The position numbers and the translations under genes are program-made. 64,000 nt of DNA from Clostridia bacterium (GTDB taxonomy: Bacteria > Bacillota > Clostridia > Oscillospirales > CAG-272), in the NCBI GenBank assembly GCA_017473085.1, contig JAFUNF010000012.1, positions 1 through 64,000 of the forward strand, written 5' to 3'. The notes below the pieces were generated by a model. It was not told where the DNA came from. It searched no databases and saw only the letters and a list, made by a program, of their open reading frames with translations. Each line of letters opens with the position of its first letter. Within the stretch, counting starts at the first letter, position 1. Below, piece after piece: positions 7,328-16,749 of the stretch.

Positions 7328-8640
7328 ATTTCGTTTGCTCTTTTTAAAAGTGCTTCTCTTTCGTTCTCGATTTTTTCCTCGATTACCTCTGAAAGAAGTG
7401 TGTTTAAAATAAAGCCTATTTCCTTGCCTGCTGGTATTCCGATAGCCATTAAATCACTGCCGTTTACCTTAAGGCTGGCAAGAGAAAAACAGCTTTCGTT
7501 CAAGATATCGTTTGCCATTTTTTCCAAGCTATCAAAATGTGCAAGATTAACAAGCTCAGGGTTTTGTGCCATATTGTCTGCTCGTTGGATTTTTATAAGG
7601 TCTAAAAATCTATTTTTACCCATTCGGTTGAGTCGCTTTTTAACCAAAACTCTATCAAGCTCCGTGTGGGTGTCGTGGACCTTGACGAGATTGTAAACCT
7701 CGCTTTTTGTAAAGTTATCGTACTTGTATTTATTTAAAAACTCTCTTGCGATTTCTGCACTTTTGTCGTTGTGACCATAGAAGTGACCAACGCCTCTTTC
7801 GTCTCTTGTAAAGGTGTGTACCTTGCCTGTATCGTGAAGAAGCATTGCAAGTCTTATATGAGGCACAGGTGGGGCACTTTCCACGGCTACGGCAGTATGC
7901 TCAAGAATATCGTAAATATGCCATTTGTTGTGTTGGTTAAAGTTCTTCATTTTTGCAATTTCGGGACACAGAATGCCTAAAATTTCGTAGTTTTCCAAAA
8001 TTGCATTTTTTACGTTTTTGCCGAGCAAAAACTTTTCAAGCTCAACCTGTATTCTCTCTCCTGCAATCTTATGAAGCAAGGGCGCGCACTCCACCATTGC
8101 ATTTTTTGTTTCCTTTTCAATTTCAAAGCTAAGAGTAGAGCTAAAGCGAATTGCCCTCAGTATTCTTAAGGCGTCCTCTTTAAATCTTGCATAGGGGTTT
8201 CCAATTGCTCTTATTTGCTTTTTTTCAATGTCCTCTTTGCCGTTAAAAAGGTCTAAAACTCCCTCGCTTTCATTATATACGAGTGCATTCATTGTAAAGT
8301 CACGCCTTGAAAGGTCGTCCTTTAAATTTCTTGTAAAGGAAACGTTTGAGGGGTGCCTTGAATCCTCATATTCGCCATCTATTCGGTAGGTGGTTATTTC
8401 GATAGGCTCCCCTTCGTAAAGTAAGGTTAAGGTGCCATGCTTAATGCCTGTTTCCAAAATTCTTTCGTTTTTGAAAACTGTCTTCATTTCCTCAGGAGTT
8501 GCATTTGTGGTAATATCAAAATCGTTTACCTCTCTTCCCATTATCATATCACGGACACAGCCACCGACACAATATGCCTCGTAGCCTGCCAAATGAAGCA
8601 TAGAAAGAGCTTTTTTTGCACCCTTACTAATGTTAAGCAT
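7312..8640 (-). CDS. cca: CCA tRNA nucleotidyltransferase with HD domain
   Basis: Adds or repairs the 3'-terminal CCA of tRNAs. The 442-residue class II enzyme has GGCVRDMIMG at 26-35, the metal-binding pair D40/D42 (NDFDIT) and the RRDFTMNALVYN motif. It also has a C-terminal HD-type phosphohydrolase region, with HDTG in AMLLHDTGKVHTF near 265 and NLVKVHDTHTE. The tRNAs in this window carry CCA in the gene, so here it would serve mainly in repair. It starts 13 nt after the ligA stop with AAAGGAGG upstream, so it is the second gene of a ligA-cca operon. Confidence 0.93.
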   Translation of the reverse strand: MLNISKGAKKALSMLHLAGYEAYCVGGCVRDMIMGREVNDFDITTNATPEEMKTVFKNERILETGIKHGTLTLLYEGEPIEITTYRIDGEYEDSRHPSNVSFTRNLKDDLSRRDFTMNALVYNESEGVLDLFNGKEDIEKKQIRAIGNPYARFKEDALRILRAIRFSSTLSFEIEKETKNAMVECAPLLHKIAGERIQVELEKFLLGKNVKNAILENYEILGILCPEIAKMKNFNQHNKWHIYDILEHTAVAVESAPPVPHIRLAMLLHDTGKVHTFTRDERGVGHFYGHNDKSAEIAREFLNKYKYDNFTKSEVYNLVKVHDTHTELDRVLVKKRLNRMGKNRFLDLIKIQRADNMAQNPELVNLAHFDSLEKMANDILNESCFSLASLKVNGSDLMAIGIPAGKEIGFILNTLLSEVIEEKIENEREALLKRANEIKNES

Positions 8641-8653
8641 AACACACCTCCTT

Positions 8654-10663
<2,010 letters not shown>

Positions 10664-10689
10664 TTACCTCGAGAATAAATAATAAAAAT

Positions 10690-10718
10690 ATTATACCATA
10701 TTTGCGAAAAAAATTCAA
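10690..10718 (-). promoter_or_regulatory. Promoter of ligA-cca
   Basis: Minus strand TTGAAT (10713-10718), 17-nt spacer, TATAAT (10690-10695). Confidence 0.75.
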
Positions 10719-10824
10719 GAAAGTTTGCCTTATTATTTTTCATTTCCCAATGTGTTTCGACTCATTTCTTTGGGGGTTGGTGTCGGTTTGTCGGTTTAGG
10801 GCTTTTTAGGTCGATGAAAACTTG

Positions 10825-10852
10825 TTGAAGTGGTAAATTTTTACAGTATAAT
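10825..10852 (+). promoter_or_regulatory. Promoter of the C39-like gene
   Basis: TTGAAG (10825-10830), 16-nt spacer, TATAAT (10847-10852), 57 nt before the ATG at 10909. The upstream stretch 10740-10815 is G/T-rich with two GTCGGTTT direct repeats. Confidence 0.6.
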
Positions 10853-10908
10853 AAAGGCACAAGGACAAGCCCTCGGGCTACATAAAAAAAGAAAGTGAGA
10901 TTAAAAAA

Positions 10909-12057
10909 ATGAAAAAATACGTATCTTGTGCTGTGCTTATACTTCTTTGTCTTATCTGTGCTATGGTGTTTTATGTAAATGCCAGTGATTTATGGCAAAA
11001 TAATACACCACCGACTGAAACAAATTCAAACGCAACCACCGAAACAGGTAGTGAAAATGAGGGTGGTCTTGTAGAAGACACCTTTACACCTGAAGACACA
11101 ATGCTTAATGGGTCAATTTATGGGGAATATTTAACCTCGTCCTCATTGAGAATTGAGTGGTCAACTACAACCACAGCAGATGACAAGGTTTATTTAAGCC
11201 TTGAATTGTATTTGGACACTCCTGATACAATTACAAAAACAGGCAATGGCTATATTATGATTAATGATGTTAAAAAGGATTTTGATAGTGTTTTAGCCGT
11301 TGGCACCTCTACTCTTTTGACAACTCACGCACAGGCAATTGATGAATCCTTTGGAAATGAGCTTAATATAAATGCATACTTATCTCTTGAGGTTGAGGAA
11401 AATGGCGTTAAGCTTGATGGACTAAATGCAAATGGCAGAATTTTGTTGAATGAGGATAATTCCACTCTACCTCTTAGCCACAAGATAGCGCTTGAGCATA
11501 TTTCACAATATCCAAGCCTTCCAAGTGGCGATGAAATCACCTCTTTGGCTATGGTTTTGAAGTATTTGAAATATGAAATCAATACAGTTGAGCTTTGCGA
11601 TATGTATCTTGAAAAGGGTCCTGTTGGCTACACAAGCTTTTTTGAGGCTAACGTGGGCAATCCAAAAAGTGCGTACAACTCCTTTGGCTGTATGCCACCT
11701 GTTTTAGTTAAGGCAACAGAAAAATTTGTTTCTGCTAATGGTGGTAGCTACGTGGCTAATGACATAAGTGGAATTGATGCACATTCGCTTTATTCCTACG
11801 TTTCACAGGACAAGCCAGTTATTGTTTGGGCTTGTGAAAACTTTAGTGTTGACCCACAAATTTCTCATATATGGGTAATCGACGGAGAAACCTTGTACGT
11901 TAAGTCTAACATTTCAACTATGGTTTTGATTGGCTATGATTACGAGGCTAACACCGTAACCCTTGCCGACCCTGCTGGCACAATCTTCGATATTGATATG
12001 GACATTTTCGAAATGAGATTTTCTCAAATGGGCGCTTACGCATTGGTAATTGAATAA
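10909..12057 (+). CDS. Secreted C39-like (Peptidase_C39_2) protein lacking catalytic residues
   Basis: The 382-residue protein has an N-terminal membrane or signal segment (about 4-23), a Thr/Glu-rich linker (33-62), an Ig-like beta region, and from about residue 195 a domain that aligns by eye with C39_2 papain-like peptidases. The family normally shows LPxGCExTSLAMxL with the nucleophilic Cys; here the block is LPSGDEITSLAMVL, so Asp208 (GAT at 11530-11532) replaces Cys. The later HAVxxxGYD block reads STMVLIGYD, with Ser336 in place of the catalytic His. The fold signature is kept (ADPAG follows), so this is probably a non-catalytic binding protein. Monocistronic with its own promoter and terminator. 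Confidence 0.75.
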   Translation: MKKYVSCAVLILLCLICAMVFYVNASDLWQNNTPPTETNSNATTETGSENEGGLVEDTFTPEDTMLNGSIYGEYLTSSSLRIEWSTTTTADDKVYLSLELYLDTPDTITKTGNGYIMINDVKKDFDSVLAVGTSTLLTTHAQAIDESFGNELNINAYLSLEVEENGVKLDGLNANGRILLNEDNSTLPLSHKIALEHISQYPSLPSGDEITSLAMVLKYLKYEINTVELCDMYLEKGPVGYTSFFEANVGNPKSAYNSFGCMPPVLVKATEKFVSANGGSYVANDISGIDAHSLYSYVSQDKPVIVWACENFSVDPQISHIWVIDGETLYVKSNISTMVLIGYDYEANTVTLADPAGTIFDIDMDIFEMRFSQMGAYALVIE

Positions 12058-12063
12058 AATTTA

Positions 12064-12098
12064 AGAGAAGTAGGTTAAGCCCCTACTTCTCTTTTTTT
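12064..12098 (+). terminator. Terminator of the C39-like gene
   Basis: Stem AGAGAAGTAGG / CCTACTTCTCT followed by a T-run. Confidence 0.9.
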
Positions 12099-12106
12099 GT
12101 TGTATG

Positions 12107-12200
12107 ATTTCAAGGAAATACACGCAATTGCGTGATGCCATACGCCTATGGCAATTCCATACACAACTTTGTCGTGATTCCATACCAATCCGTTGGATTG
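12107..12200. repeat. Hairpin array A (four short hairpins joined by an ATTCCAT-type linker)
   Basis: Hairpins: CACGCAATTGCGTG (12121-12134), GCCAT/ATGGC (12137-12152), CACAAC/GTCGTG with one mismatch (12162-12176), CAATCC/GGATTG (12186-12200). The linkers ATGCCAT, AATTCCAT and ATTCCAT are alike although the stems are unrelated. The array fills the gap between the C39-like gene terminator and the tRNA-operon terminator. Confidence 0.7.
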
Positions 12201-12203
12201 AAT

Positions 12204-12245
12204 AAAAAAAAGAAAAGCCCGTCTATTGACAGGCTTTTCTTTTTT
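12204..12245 (-). terminator. Terminator of the tRNA-Gly-Arg-His operon
   Basis: AGAAAAGCC-CGTC / GAC-AGGCTTTTCT stem (12211-12240) flanked by A-run and T-run; works on either strand and ends the minus-strand tRNA transcript. Confidence 0.85.
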
Positions 12246-12246
12246 A

Positions 12247-12324
12247 TGGGGTGGATGATGAGATTCGAACCCACGGCCTTCAGAGCCACAATCTGACGCT
12301 CTAACCAGCTGAGCTACACCCACC
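12247..12324 (-). tRNA. tRNA-His (anticodon GTG)
   Basis: Full cloverleaf with anticodon loop TTGTGGC, the extra G at position -1 typical of tRNA-His facing C73, acceptor GTGGGTG/CATCCAC with one G-U, and encoded CCA. Last of three tRNAs on the minus strand. Confidence 0.95.
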
Positions 12325-12373
12325 AAAGATATATAGTCTTACCACAAAGGGGTAAGACCCCAAGCCTTTCGGC

Positions 12374-12450
12374 TGGCGTACCTGGAGGGACTCGAACCCC
12401 CGACCTACTGCTTAGAAGGCAGTTGCTCTATCCAGCTGAGCTACAGGTAC
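12374..12450 (-). tRNA. tRNA-Arg (anticodon TCT)
   Basis: Acceptor GTACCTG/CAGGTAC, anticodon stem ACTGC/GCAGT with loop CTTCTAA, T-loop GTTCGAGTC, encoded CCA. Reads AGA/AGG codons. Confidence 0.95.
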
Positions 12451-12463
12451 ATTTACAAAAAAA

Positions 12464-12537
<74 letters not shown>

Positions 12538-12561
12538 ATATTATTTCGTTTTTGCTTAGAT

Positions 12562-12590
12562 ATATTATCACACAAAAAGTCCTTTGTCAA
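12562..12590 (-). promoter_or_regulatory. Promoter of the tRNA-Gly-Arg-His operon
   Basis: Minus strand TTGACA (12585-12590), 17-nt spacer ending TGTGA, TAATAT (12562-12567), 25 nt from the first tRNA. Confidence 0.85.
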
Positions 12591-12768
12591 TAGGTTTTTA
12601 TAATTTTTTATAAATTTTTTAAGACAAAATTTGCATTTTAAAGAGTTGTTCCCTTGTAAATTTATGAAAATATTCTTTATTGTCATAAAGAAGTGCTAAA
12701 AATTCTATGTTTTTAATATTTACAAATACGGGAGTTTGTGATAAGATATTACAAAAGAAGGTGATAAA

Positions 12769-13578
12769 ATGAATTTATTGTGTGATATGCACGTTCATTC
12801 TCGTAGCTCTCACGACAGTGAGGCGATTGTTTGCGAAATTGCACAAGCCTGTATTGAAAAGGGGATTTCTGCCTTTGCGATTACTGACCATTGCGATATA
12901 CAATATTTCGACCCTTGTATAGTTGACAGCTCCTTCAAGGAGGTTGAAGCTGTAAAAAGGGAGTATGGCGACAGAATAAAGGTGCTTGCAGGTATAGAAA
13001 TTGGCGAGGCTATATGGAATATGCCAACTGCTACGGAAATACTAAAAAGATACGATTTTGACGTAATAGTAGGCTCTGTTCACGCAGTAAGATACAAGGA
13101 CTACACGGACCCTTATTCCACCATAGACTTTTCGAAAATGTCACAAGCAGAGCTTGACGGATATTTAAGCAAGTACTTTGAGGAGCTTTTAGAAATGGTA
13201 TCTTATGTCGATTGCGACATTATGGCGCATTTGACCTGTCCTTTACGATACATATGTGGAAAATATAATATCAAAATTGATATGCTTAAATATCAAGAGC
13301 AGATTGACAAAATTCTTGACCTTATAATTGAAAAATCCGTTGCTATGGAAATAAACACCTCTGGAATTGGCACAGTATTTGACAATTTTATGCCTTTTGC
13401 TTGGATTATAGAAAGATTTAAGCAAAAGGGTGGGTATCTTGTAACCCTTGGCTCAGATGCTCACATTCCACAAAACGTGGGTAAGGGCTTTGAGCTTGCA
13501 ATCAAGCTTTTGAAGGAGCTTGGCTTCGACGGATACTATTACTATGAAAAGAGAAAAAGTATTTTCTGTAAGATATAA
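12769..13578 (+). CDS. PHP-domain phosphoesterase, HisJ (histidinol-phosphatase)-like
   Basis: Polymerase-and-histidinol-phosphatase fold metalloenzyme; the closest relatives by motif are HisJ-type histidinol phosphatases, although no his genes are nearby, so the substrate is uncertain. The 269 residues have the metal-binding motifs DMHVHSRSSHD (near 6-16), ITDHCD (near 40), GIEIGE (near 73), VGSVHAV (near 104), MAHLTCP (near 150) and a C-terminal GSDAHIP. AAGGTG lies 7 nt before the ATG. Monocistronic; terminator follows. Confidence 0.85.
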   Translation: MNLLCDMHVHSRSSHDSEAIVCEIAQACIEKGISAFAITDHCDIQYFDPCIVDSSFKEVEAVKREYGDRIKVLAGIEIGEAIWNMPTATEILKRYDFDVIVGSVHAVRYKDYTDPYSTIDFSKMSQAELDGYLSKYFEELLEMVSYVDCDIMAHLTCPLRYICGKYNIKIDMLKYQEQIDKILDLIIEKSVAMEINTSGIGTVFDNFMPFAWIIERFKQKGGYLVTLGSDAHIPQNVGKGFELAIKLLKELGFDGYYYYEKRKSIFCKI

Positions 13579-13582
13579 ATTC

Positions 13583-13612
13583 AAAAACGCACTTCGGTTG
13601 AAGTGCGTTTTT
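13583..13612. terminator. Bidirectional terminator between PHP and SGNH genes
   Basis: AAAAACGCACTT / AAGTGCGTTTTT with loop CGGTTG; serves the convergent genes at 12769 and 13616. Confidence 0.9.
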
Positions 13613-13615
13613 GTG

Positions 13616-14275
13616 TTATAGTTGTTCTAAGAATTTTTGGAGCTTATCGGCGATTATTTTGTGGCCCTTGTCGTTGGGGTGGAGTCCGTCGGGCATATAT
13701 TCCCTGCACCAGTCCCAATCGTTACCACGAAGCTCGCCAGAGGCGAAAAGGTCCAAAACAGGAATTGAATAATGCTCGCAGACCTCTCTTACTGCTTGAG
13801 CGTATTCGCAAAGGGGTCTTTGCTCTACTCCCTCAGGCTTCCAGGTGCCTTGACCATATTCGTTATGTCTGTGTAGTGGTGTCATAAAAACAATTGTTTT
13901 ATCAACGTATTTTCTTATAAGGTTTACGCAAAGTGTGTGCATAGCACCATAAAAGGTAAACACGTGCCTATCCTCAAAGGTGCCAAGTGGTGCTTGACCG
14001 TGACCGTAGTCGTTTGTACCACCCATTACAACAATACCATCAATATCGTTATCAAGGGCATCAACTCGCATATTAAAGTCGTTATCTACAACAGGGTTTG
14101 TTATTTCGCCTTGGCGAGCAATTCTTGTGCCACCTATACCACAGTTAATCGCTTCGCTTAAGCCTGCCATTTGCTTTAATTGCTGATGAAATGGCTTAGT
14201 ATTTAAATCACTTGTGCCACAGCCCTCTGTAATGCTATCGCCTAAAAATATAAATTTCTTATTCTTTAGGTCCAT
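13616..14275 (-). CDS. SGNH/GDSL hydrolase, second of a tandem pair
   Basis: Predicted esterase or deacetylase of the SGNH superfamily, probably acting on acylated carbohydrates. It has block I FLGDSITEG with the nucleophilic Ser near residue 13, block III GGTNDYG and block V DGLHPND supplying the catalytic Asp/His; 219 residues, no signal peptide. Its ATG overlaps the stop codon of the preceding gene (TAATG), so the pair is translationally coupled. It is clearly paralogous to that gene, most divergent in the middle (insert around DWDWCREY). Confidence 0.88.
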   Translation of the reverse strand: MDLKNKKFIFLGDSITEGCGTSDLNTKPFHQQLKQMAGLSEAINCGIGGTRIARQGEITNPVVDNDFNMRVDALDNDIDGIVVMGGTNDYGHGQAPLGTFEDRHVFTFYGAMHTLCVNLIRKYVDKTIVFMTPLHRHNEYGQGTWKPEGVEQRPLCEYAQAVREVCEHYSIPVLDLFASGELRGNDWDWCREYMPDGLHPNDKGHKIIADKLQKFLEQL

Positions 14276-14922
14276 TATAGTCTCTCCAAGAACTTTTGAA
14301 GCTTGTCAGCGATTATTTCGTGACCTAAGTCATTTGGATGGAGTCCATCAGGCATATATTTTTCGCACCAAGCCCAAATATTTCCGTGCATTCCACTTTC
14401 CTTATACAAGTCAAGCACAGGAATTGAGTAATACTCGCAAACCTCTCTAATTGCCTTGATAAAGCAAATGAGTGGTCTTGAGGTTTCGTTGTTTGGGTCA
14501 GCCTTTTCTTCTAATCTATGAATAGGGGTCATAAATACGATTGTTTTGCCTACGTATTCCTTAATTAAATATAGGCAAAGGGTGTGGAGTCCACCATAAA
14601 AGGTATGTACGTCTCTGTCCTCAAAGGTGCCTAATGGAATTGTTCTATGACCAAAGTCGTTTGTTCCACCAAAAACTACTACACCATCAGCATCCTTGTC
14701 CATATTAAGTGCACGTGCGTTAAAGTCTTGGTCGAAGGGGTGGTCGGTTACTGTTTGAAGTCTTGCGATTTTTGTGCCACCGATACCATAGTTTCTTGCC
14801 TCAGCTAAGCCTGCGTTTACCTTTAATTGCTGATGGTATGGCTTAGTTGCCAAATCACTTGTGCCGTGACCCTCGGTAATGCTATCGCCTAAAAAGTTAA
14901 ATTTTTTGCCCTTGAGCTCCAT
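14275..14922 (-). CDS. SGNH/GDSL hydrolase, first of a tandem pair
   Basis: Same fold and motifs as its downstream paralogue: FLGDSITEGHGTSD, GGTNDFGH and DGLHPNDLGHEI; 215 residues, cytoplasmic by sequence. Start at 14922 has GAGGT about 10 nt upstream. A local tandem duplication is the simplest origin. The substrate cannot be read from sequence; the glycan-enzyme-rich window suggests an acetyl-carbohydrate esterase. Confidence 0.88.
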   Translation of the reverse strand: MELKGKKFNFLGDSITEGHGTSDLATKPYHQQLKVNAGLAEARNYGIGGTKIARLQTVTDHPFDQDFNARALNMDKDADGVVVFGGTNDFGHRTIPLGTFEDRDVHTFYGGLHTLCLYLIKEYVGKTIVFMTPIHRLEEKADPNNETSRPLICFIKAIREVCEYYSIPVLDLYKESGMHGNIWAWCEKYMPDGLHPNDLGHEIIADKLQKFLERL

Positions 14923-14995
14923 ATTTATTTACCTCGTTTGTTAAAATATTGATATTACTATTTTAGCACATTTGAGGTTTTTTTCAAGGTATTTA

Positions 14996-15907
14996 TTAAA
15001 ATAAAATAGGAAAAGTAAAAAGTAATTCCTTTATTCTTGCATAAATTGATTTTGCAAAGGATATATCTAAGGGATTTTGACCCTTTCCACACTCTATTGT
15101 AAAGGCAGGAATATCCATTTCTCTTATTAGCCAATCTGTAAGTCCACCATAGCATGCAGTGTCCTCGGGGATTGACAGGGCGTAGCCTGTCATTTTTGAA
15201 ATTATTTCTGCTATATGCTTTGATTTTTTCGGAATTTTGCCACCTGAGGTATAATAAATTTCCTCGCCCTGTGTATGAAGGGACAAGACTCCCTGCAATT
15301 CCTCTTGGTTAAATCTTATAAAGTTACAAAGAGCGCTAACCTCAGGCTCGCTTTCAGGAAACTCGCCACTGTATTTACTTCTGCCAGGTAGTATTTCTCT
15401 TTCCCTCTCAATTTGCTTATATTCCATAAAGCCTGCATTATAGTTGTGGTTTAGGTCAACCCCTCTTGCGTTTGAATTCCATTTTGAAAAATCCATTTCA
15501 TTCTCGTTATATTTTATCACTCTTTGATAAAGGGGATTGGTGCCCTCAATTCCGTTTAGGCGATATTCTACTCCGTCAGGATTCAGCATTGGAATTATAT
15601 GAATTTTTCTCATTCTGTGAAGGTAACGAGAGTTTATTGAGTATAGCTGTTTAAAGCTATCGTAGGCGCAAAGGTAGTCCTGTATCAGCTTTAGTAATAC
15701 GGTGGTGCATACGTTTTCTGTTGCATGGTGGGTAGCAACGTATAAAACGCTTTTTGTTGCTCTTTTATCTCCTAAGGTTATTAATGGTATTGGTCTTGAC
15801 AAAAGACTCATTCCTAAATAGGAATAGTTAAAATCCTCGTATTTTTCACTTAGCTTGTCTAATTCGTCCCTTAAATCCTTATAGGATAGCTCTTTTAAAT
15901 GGTCCAT
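14996..15907 (-). CDS. M14-family zinc carboxypeptidase (murein-peptide-type)
   Basis: Zinc metallopeptidase related to gamma-D-glutamyl-diaminopimelate peptidases that trim muropeptide stems. The zinc-binding HxxE is HATEN near residue 76, the third ligand lies in SLHTQGEE near 209, and the catalytic Glu is in TIECGKG near 275. PMLNPDGVEYR and NARGVDLNHNY are also typical of the family. The 303-residue protein has no signal peptide, so it probably processes peptides in the cytoplasm, as in recycling. Monocistronic; RBS AAGGAGAAA upstream of 15907. Confidence 0.85.
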   Translation of the reverse strand: MDHLKELSYKDLRDELDKLSEKYEDFNYSYLGMSLLSRPIPLITLGDKRATKSVLYVATHHATENVCTTVLLKLIQDYLCAYDSFKQLYSINSRYLHRMRKIHIIPMLNPDGVEYRLNGIEGTNPLYQRVIKYNENEMDFSKWNSNARGVDLNHNYNAGFMEYKQIEREREILPGRSKYSGEFPESEPEVSALCNFIRFNQEELQGVLSLHTQGEEIYYTSGGKIPKKSKHIAEIISKMTGYALSIPEDTACYGGLTDWLIREMDIPAFTIECGKGQNPLDISFAKSIYARIKELLFTFPILF

Positions 15908-16009
15908 ATTTTTCTCCTTATGTGAAATTTTTATGAAAATTTAAAAATGTACTTTTATTTTATTATTTAATGTGCTACAATGTAATATATTATGGTTATG
16001 TGAGGTTTT

Positions 16010-16726
16010 ATGAGAAAAAAGTTTATTAAATCTTCAATTATTATGGTAAGCGTAACCGCTATACTATCGGTTATCTTTGCCATACTTTACTATCTTGCAG
16101 ATAATTACCTTGTGGAGCCTGTATGGTTGGTTAAGGTTTCGTACTACGTAAAAAGGACCTTTGATTTGCTTGCAGTATTCACAGGCTACTCAATTATCAT
16201 TTATGCGTATTCAAGATACCAAGCAAAGGATGCTATTTATTCAATAGGAATTTTTGGCATTTCCGTATTCATTTCTTATCTTTATCAGGTTATTGGTGCT
16301 TGTATAGACCAAGGACAGGTTGATGTGGATTTTGTTATTTACTCAATCTACTTTAGTCTTGGTAGCTGTGTTATTTCTCAGCTTCTTCCAGGCGTGCTTG
16401 TTGCGTTCCTTACTTATAAGCTTACTAAGCAAGGTGCCAAACGACTCACAAGCTTTATTTCCTGGAAAAATCCAATTCACAGGTGTATGATTATTACTAC
16501 TCTTGTAATATTTGGAATAAATATGGTTACGCATCTTGGCTTCAATGTATTCCCATTCCTTATCGAAAATAACTGGTCTATATACGAATATCAATTTTGG
16601 GATATAATACTTACATTAGTTGACTACACTGCCTACTACCTGTTAGTACAGTATTCTGTTTACGTTTTAGGCTACTATCTTTGCTATCGCTTTGGTGAGG
16701 ACCACGTTACCGCTCAAAATCAATAA
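16010..16726 (+). CDS. Polytopic membrane protein of unknown function, 238 aa
   Basis: Not recognised. Six or seven hydrophobic segments, about residues 8-28, 46-66, 74-96, 105-140 (probably two), 163-185 and 195-228, with a basic N-terminus MRKKFIKSS. It is followed after 23 nt by the FKBP-like lipoprotein gene on the same strand, so the two are probably co-transcribed and could work together at the membrane. Confidence 0.7.
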   Translation: MRKKFIKSSIIMVSVTAILSVIFAILYYLADNYLVEPVWLVKVSYYVKRTFDLLAVFTGYSIIIYAYSRYQAKDAIYSIGIFGISVFISYLYQVIGACIDQGQVDVDFVIYSIYFSLGSCVISQLLPGVLVAFLTYKLTKQGAKRLTSFISWKNPIHRCMIITTLVIFGINMVTHLGFNVFPFLIENNWSIYEYQFWDIILTLVDYTAYYLLVQYSVYVLGYYLCYRFGEDHVTAQNQ

Positions 16727-16749
16727 AAATAACATATTTGGAGATAATA

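Noticed and set aside
12075-12326. Minus-strand open frame beginning MVGVAQLVRASDCG
   Set aside because: It runs through the tRNA-His gene. This translation is a well-known artefact of tRNA sequence, and it has no ribosome site.
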